From DASWJQ01 sp964517315 (GTDB taxonomy: Bacteria; Chloroflexota; Anaerolineae; Anaerolineales; E44-bin32), in assembly GCA_964517315.1 (NCBI GenBank), contig CAZFCJ010000078.1, positions 1 through 16,357 of the forward strand: a stretch of 16,357 nt of DNA, in the 5' to 3' direction. Under the pieces are notes generated by a model that saw nothing but the letters and a program-made list of their open reading frames with translations, had not been told where the DNA came from and did no database searches. Numbering within the stretch: position 1 is the first letter of the stretch; each line of letters opens with the position of its first letter. Below are positions 13,625 through 16,357 of the stretch, one piece after another. Position numbers and translations under genes: made by a program.

Positions 13625-13872
13625 CGGGCCGTGGGATCGGGAAGCGGAGACGGGTTGACTCGAGATTGGAGATGAGGGACTGGCGCTTCGGGAGGCGCAC
13701 CACCAAGACTCCAAGGGCACCAAGGGGATATCGATCCAGCCACGAAGGGAACCTTTGTTTCTTAGTGTTGCTTCTTCTGACCAAACGCCGGAGCCCGTAG
13801 CCGATCGGCCGTTTGCCAGCACCGTGGCTCATGTCATGAAGGTTGTAGAGACGTAGCATGCTACGTCTCTAC
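13625..13872 (+). repeat. Composite interspersed repeat, copy F, ending in a palindrome
   Basis: This is the most diverged copy. Heptads at about 13626-13684 (GTTGACT, CGAGATT, GGAGATG, AGGGACT) precede a core at 13700-13776 with nonamer-like units (CACCAAGAC, TCCAAGGGC, ACCAAGGGG) and the return arm CCTTTGTTTCTTAGTGTTG. The block at 13790-13810 (GGAGCCCGTAGCCGATCGGCC-like) matches 12908-12928 of copy E closely, and both copies end in a related palindrome. Confidence 0.75.
13845..13872. repeat. Palindrome 2 (GTAGAGACGTAGCA arms)
   Basis: GTAGAGACGTAGCA (13845-13858) is followed at once by its exact reverse complement (13859-13872), making a 28-base perfect palindrome with no spacer. It lies about 95 bases beyond the stop of the minus-strand phytase-like gene, where it could act as a transcript-end hairpin. 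Its half-site AGAGACGTAG differs from AGGGACGCAG of palindrome 1 by two transitions. Confidence 0.85.
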
Positions 13873-13931
13873 TCCCCATGTTTCACGACCTGCCAGGGTG
13901 AATGGCTTCGAGCAGAGACCCGTGGCCACCG

Positions 13932-13959
13932 GCTCAGTGCTCAGCGCTCATGGCCCGGC
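13932..13959 (+). repeat. Heptad array of GCTCAGT type
   Basis: Four 7-base units, GCTCAGT, GCTCAGC, GCTCATG and GCCCGGC, lie just 3' of the phytase-like gene. They are the reverse complement of the GAGCNCT units at 12082-12109 and match the GCTCNNN units at 2490-2566. Confidence 0.55.
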
Positions 13960-13965
13960 CAAACG

Positions 13966-15141
13966 CTAGTGAACCTGCTCCAGCGTCACCGCCAGCGCCA
14001 CGAAGACCGTGTCCTGAAAGGCGGGGTTGAAGTTGTTGTCGCTGACCACGATCACGAGCTGGCGGCCGTCTGGGAGCGGCGGGCCGAAGGCCAGACCCTC
14101 CATGTTGTCAAGCACATCGAGCGGAACGCCCAGGTCGGTCGTGAAATCGGCCAGGAAGGTCTTGGGCATCGGCGTGATCGAACCGTCGCCGCCGGGGCAG
14201 TCGCTCCAGCCAAGGGCCTCGATCCCCGAGACGTCGGTCGCGCCGCGCGTGGAGGTTTCAAAGAGCCGGATTGTGTTTCCGAATCCCAGCACGAAGGAAC
14301 GCTCCATCGCCAGGAACGTGCCCACGTCGTCCAGCGCCTGCAGCTCGACCAGGCCGTTGTCGCCAAAGACGGTGACCGGCTGCGGGATCGGCTCGACGCA
14401 GTAGACGAACTCGCTCTCCGGGCGCAGGCCGCGCAGGCTGTATTCGATCACCCGCGAGGGGCTGCCGACCTCGTTCGTGGCGATAGGGCCGTCCTGGGCG
14501 AGCGCGTTCTCCATGCCTGCGTAGAGATCGCGGCGGTTCGGTGTGGCGGTCAGGCTCTCGTAGACCAGGTTGTCGCGGGCGCCGGAGTCGGGCGGCATAG
14601 CCACAAACTTGTCCGGGATGGGCAGCGCCCGGTTCTGCTTTCCGGCCGGGTTGAAGCGGTCAATGAACGGCTGCACGCCGCCGTTGATGTTGCCCTCCGA
14701 CCCGATGAACAGCTGGCCGGCGCGGGTCATCTCGAAGCCCTCGGGGTCGATCTCCTCGACGCCGTAGCGGTCGCCGACACGGTTCCTCAGGAACGTCGCG
14801 CCCAGGAACTGCACGTCGCTCTCGTCGAGAGAGAAATCGGACACGTCGATCTCCACGCTGTAGAAGCGCGGGTCGCCGCCGTCCTCGCCCTTGTCATCGG
14901 ATAGGGCGTAGTACACATCGCGCTGGCTGTCGTACACCAGCCCGGAAAGGCCGCCGACGAGCGTCCCGTCGACCATGAGATCGTTGGGGACGATCACCCA
15001 GCCGAGGCTCTCGATATCGGCGACGGTCGTCTGTGGTGTAGTCGGCTTGGGCAGCGCGCTGCCGGCCGAGGCGGTCACCAGCAAGACCAACGCGACGGCG
15101 GTCACCAGCGCGGCGAGACGCGAACCCTTGTCCGAGATCAT
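13966..15141 (-). CDS. Secreted esterase-like / phytase-like beta-propeller family protein
   Basis: A 391-aa predicted exported protein with a signal peptide (1-29, cleavage near GSA-LP). The mature part fits the 'esterase-like activity of phytase' (Phytase-like) family: GGLSGLVYD (63-71), YYALSDD (77-83), RFYSVEID (92-99), EEIDPEGFEM (129-138), LFIGSEGN (144-151), the NLVYESLT block (191-198), MENALAQDG (210-218), and near the end DNMEGLAFGPP and LVIVVSDNNFN. The repeated EG/ESL blades suggest a beta-propeller. Family members act outside the cell, some on phosphate esters; the activity of this one is unproven. The ATG at 15141 has AGGAGG 7 bases upstream. Its upstream region has a TATACT box, an inverted repeat and a leader hairpin. 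The stop is 95 bases from palindrome 2. Confidence 0.88.
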   Translation of the reverse strand: MISDKGSRLAALVTAVALVLLVTASAGSALPKPTTPQTTVADIESLGWVIVPNDLMVDGTLVGGLSGLVYDSQRDVYYALSDDKGEDGGDPRFYSVEIDVSDFSLDESDVQFLGATFLRNRVGDRYGVEEIDPEGFEMTRAGQLFIGSEGNINGGVQPFIDRFNPAGKQNRALPIPDKFVAMPPDSGARDNLVYESLTATPNRRDLYAGMENALAQDGPIATNEVGSPSRVIEYSLRGLRPESEFVYCVEPIPQPVTVFGDNGLVELQALDDVGTFLAMERSFVLGFGNTIRLFETSTRGATDVSGIEALGWSDCPGGDGSITPMPKTFLADFTTDLGVPLDVLDNMEGLAFGPPLPDGRQLVIVVSDNNFNPAFQDTVFVALAVTLEQVH

Positions 15142-15166
15142 GGAACTCCCTCCTGCTGCGGCGTGG

Positions 15167-15241
15167 AGCTCCGGGCAACGCCGGAGCTTTGGGTTGATGT
15201 GTCCGTAGTATACGTCCGCTGAATCTCGTGATTCTCAGCGG
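15167..15241 (-). promoter_or_regulatory. Candidate promoter, operator and leader hairpin of the phytase-like gene
   Basis: On the minus strand, TATACT (15207-15212) is a good -10 box about 66 bases before the ATG. Overlapping the -35 zone, 15216-15241 is an interrupted inverted repeat (CCGCT-GAATC / GATTC-AGCGG with a 2-base bulge and 4-base loop), a possible operator. In the leader, AGCTCCGG (15167-15174) and CCGGAGCT (15181-15188) make a perfect 8-base hairpin ahead of the Shine-Dalgarno. No clear -35 hexamer is seen. The regulator is unknown. Confidence 0.35.
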
Positions 15242-15296
15242 CTCGGGGCGCCCGTGTGTGCATGTGTGGCGCCGGGCTTCGGGATGCTGGAAGCGG

Positions 15297-15405
15297 TTGA
15301 CTGGAGACTGAGATCCGGGATCCGTTACCCGTGATCCGTGATCCGGGGGCTAGCCGCGAAGACACAAAGTGCACAAAGGGGGCCCTTTTGTCTTTGAGTT
15401 CGGTC
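15297..15405 (+). repeat. Composite interspersed repeat, copy G
   Basis: The heptads are very regular: one 8-base TTGACTGG (15297-15304), then AGACTGA, GATCCGG, GATCCGT, TACCCGT, GATCCGT and GATCCGG (15305-15346). The core is short (15353-15405): GAAGACACAAAGTGCACAAAG and a return arm CCCTTTTGTCTTTGAG without the ATCTATAAG loop. It looks like a 3'-truncated copy. It lies in the spacer upstream of the phytase-like gene. Confidence 0.8.
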
Positions 15406-15587
15406 CATTCCGTCAATCGGCTATCTATTTCGGGCCCGTTTTCCAAATGGGCCTGCAGTCGCCGGGCCTGCGCTAACAGCTGGCCGCGAGCTGCTTCTCC
15501 GGCCGATGGCCAGGGACTGATCCCTGGCTTGGCCCTGCGTGCTGATCTTTGGCAAACGGCCGCGGTTCGCCAGTCCTTTGGGAGATC
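15406..15587. other. Spacer 3' of the TPR gene
   Basis: This stretch between repeat copy G and the stop of the TPR gene holds no gene or clear terminator that could be recognised. Confidence 0.4.
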
Positions 15588-16357
15588 TTATCCAGACCGC
15601 GTGCCCTCGGCGGCCCTGTGATTTTGCTCCGCCTTGATCGCTTCCAACCGCTCCAGATCGGGGCGCATGCCACAGGCTTCAAACAGCTCCTCCGCCGCCT
15701 CGAAATCCGCCATCGCCCCCCCTTTCTCGCCGCGGGCCCGATGCCATTGTCCCCGCGCCACAAGCGACCTGCCCCACTCCGGCCGGCTGTCGGTGGATTC
15801 GAACAGTCGGATGACCCGGGCGAAGGATTCCCTTGCCAGCTCGTGGTCGCCGTCCTCGGCAGCCAACTGCGCCTGGATGCGGGCCACGCGGGCGCGTAAC
15901 GCCTTCGATCCAGAGGTTTCGGCGAATTCGACAAACCAGCCCATCCGTTCGCGCGCCCAATCCAGCTCGCCCAGCTCCACCTTGAGTTCCAAGCTCAACA
16001 ATCGGCTGAAGGTGCGCGACACTTTGCTCTCTGAGCCCGCGTCGATCTCTGCCGCTTCACGGACCAGCATGTGAGCCCCCTGCAGGTCCCCTTTCAGCCA
16101 CATTACGGTCGCCTTCCCCGCCCGGGCGTTGGTGCGCAGCGGTATCTGGTGCAGGGCCTCGGCGCGCTCGAGTGCAAGGTCGGCGGTTTGATCGGCTTCA
16201 CTGAAGCGGCCGACGTTGGCATAGGCGACCGCCAGGCCACCGCCCAACCACACTCCGAGACGCATCTCGCCCAAGTCTTCGGCGATTTCCAGCCCCTCCT
16301 CCCCCGCCTCGATCGCGCGGACAAACTGGCCCAAGCCGGCGAACGATAGCGTCAGAA
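15588..16357 (-). CDS. TPR-type regulatory protein, C-terminal part, truncated at window edge
   Basis: The reading frame is open to the right edge of the window, so at least 256 residues of a larger protein are present and the N-terminus lies outside. It is all helical with repeated TPR-like pairs: YANVGRFSEADQTADLALERAE, LKGDLQGAHMLVREAAE, LELKVELGELDWARERM, LAAEDGDHELARESFARVIRLFE, HRARGEKGGAMADFEAAEELFEACG. Such TPR tails are typical of AAA/NB-ARC-type or MalT/LuxR-type regulators and of cyclase or kinase fusions in Chloroflexota. The effector domain is not visible, so the function stays open. The stop TAA is at 15588-15590. The TTG near 16334 is not a real start. Confidence 0.82.
   Translation of the reverse strand, partial: LTLSFAGLGQFVRAIEAGEEGLEIAEDLGEMRLGVWLGGGLAVAYANVGRFSEADQTADLALERAEALHQIPLRTNARAGKATVMWLKGDLQGAHMLVREAAEIDAGSESKVSRTFSRLLSLELKVELGELDWARERMGWFVEFAETSGSKALRARVARIQAQLAAEDGDHELARESFARVIRLFESTDSRPEWGRSLVARGQWHRARGEKGGAMADFEAAEELFEACGMRPDLERLEAIKAEQNHRAAEGTRSG

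Larger units (their letters stand above)
13478..13965. other. Spacer with repeat copy F, palindrome 2 and a heptad array
   Basis: A 488-base spacer between two minus-strand genes. From left to right it holds the Shine-Dalgarno of the secreted protein gene, a roughly 130-base leader without a clear promoter, repeat copy F (13625-13872, ending in palindrome 2), and four GCTCAGT-type heptads at 13932-13959 just before the stop of the phytase-like gene. No gene was seen. Confidence 0.55.

Noticed and set aside
13858..14904. 348-aa plus-strand frame opposite the phytase-like gene
   Set aside because: A shadow of the GC-rich coding strand, with no signal, domain or Shine-Dalgarno. The minus-strand frame has family motifs and a Shine-Dalgarno.

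Overview
The window looks like a piece of a GC-rich draft or metagenome-assembled bacterial genome, most plausibly an uncultured Chloroflexota of the Anaerolineae type. The grounds are many lipoproteins with Thr/Pro-rich linkers, an SH3-like NCRRGPG lipoprotein, zinc-ribbon plus membrane-anchor proteins, and diverged heptamer repeats in the spacers. The lineage is inferred from protein style; no rRNA, tRNA or other marker is present. Two 100-N runs (8026-8125 and 9886-9985) are scaffold gaps.

Layout. 187-2238: two minus-strand lipoprotein genes. 2759-8025: a tight plus-strand operon of six genes, namely a zinc-ribbon membrane protein, a polytopic membrane protein, a secreted proline-rich protein, a glycosyltransferase fused to two zinc ribbons, a zinc-ribbon/TM/beta-domain protein, and a zinc-ribbon/FHA/TM protein cut by the first gap. 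After that gap comes the 3' end of a PHB-depolymerase-like esterase. 8649-9518 (-): a lipoprotein with a jelly-roll-like domain. 10232-11587 (-): NADP-type glutamate dehydrogenase gdhA. 12273-12656 (+): a small lipoprotein. 13112-13477 (-): a small secreted protein with one EF-hand-like loop. 13966-15141 (-): a secreted phytase-like esterase-family protein. 15588-16357 (-): the C-terminal part of a TPR-type protein running off the right edge. Most products are predicted to be exported or membrane-anchored.

The operon is joined by 4-base ATGA or GTGA overlaps and one 14-base overlap, so its products are probably made together. Four of the six carry CxxC...CxxC zinc ribbons, six ribbons in all, on the predicted cytoplasmic side of membrane proteins or on soluble ones, beside one FHA phosphothreonine reader. 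This suggests a membrane-associated assembly or signalling module, but its function cannot be read from the sequence.

The strongest signal not explained by genes is in the spacers. Seven copies of one composite repeat (near 32, 2332, 9652, 9831, 12678, 13625 and 15297) share a hairpin core built of 9-base units resembling CACRAAGGN, with arms such as GACACGAAG/CTTCGTGTC around an ATCTATAAG loop. Beside the core lie arrays of diverged 7-base units (TNACTGG, GATCCGK, GCTCNNN). They recall the short tandemly repeated heptamers (STRR) of filamentous cyanobacteria. Two GC-rich palindromes of one family (12948 and 13845) close two of the copies. The second assembly gap falls inside one copy, between contig ends that share 38 identical bases.
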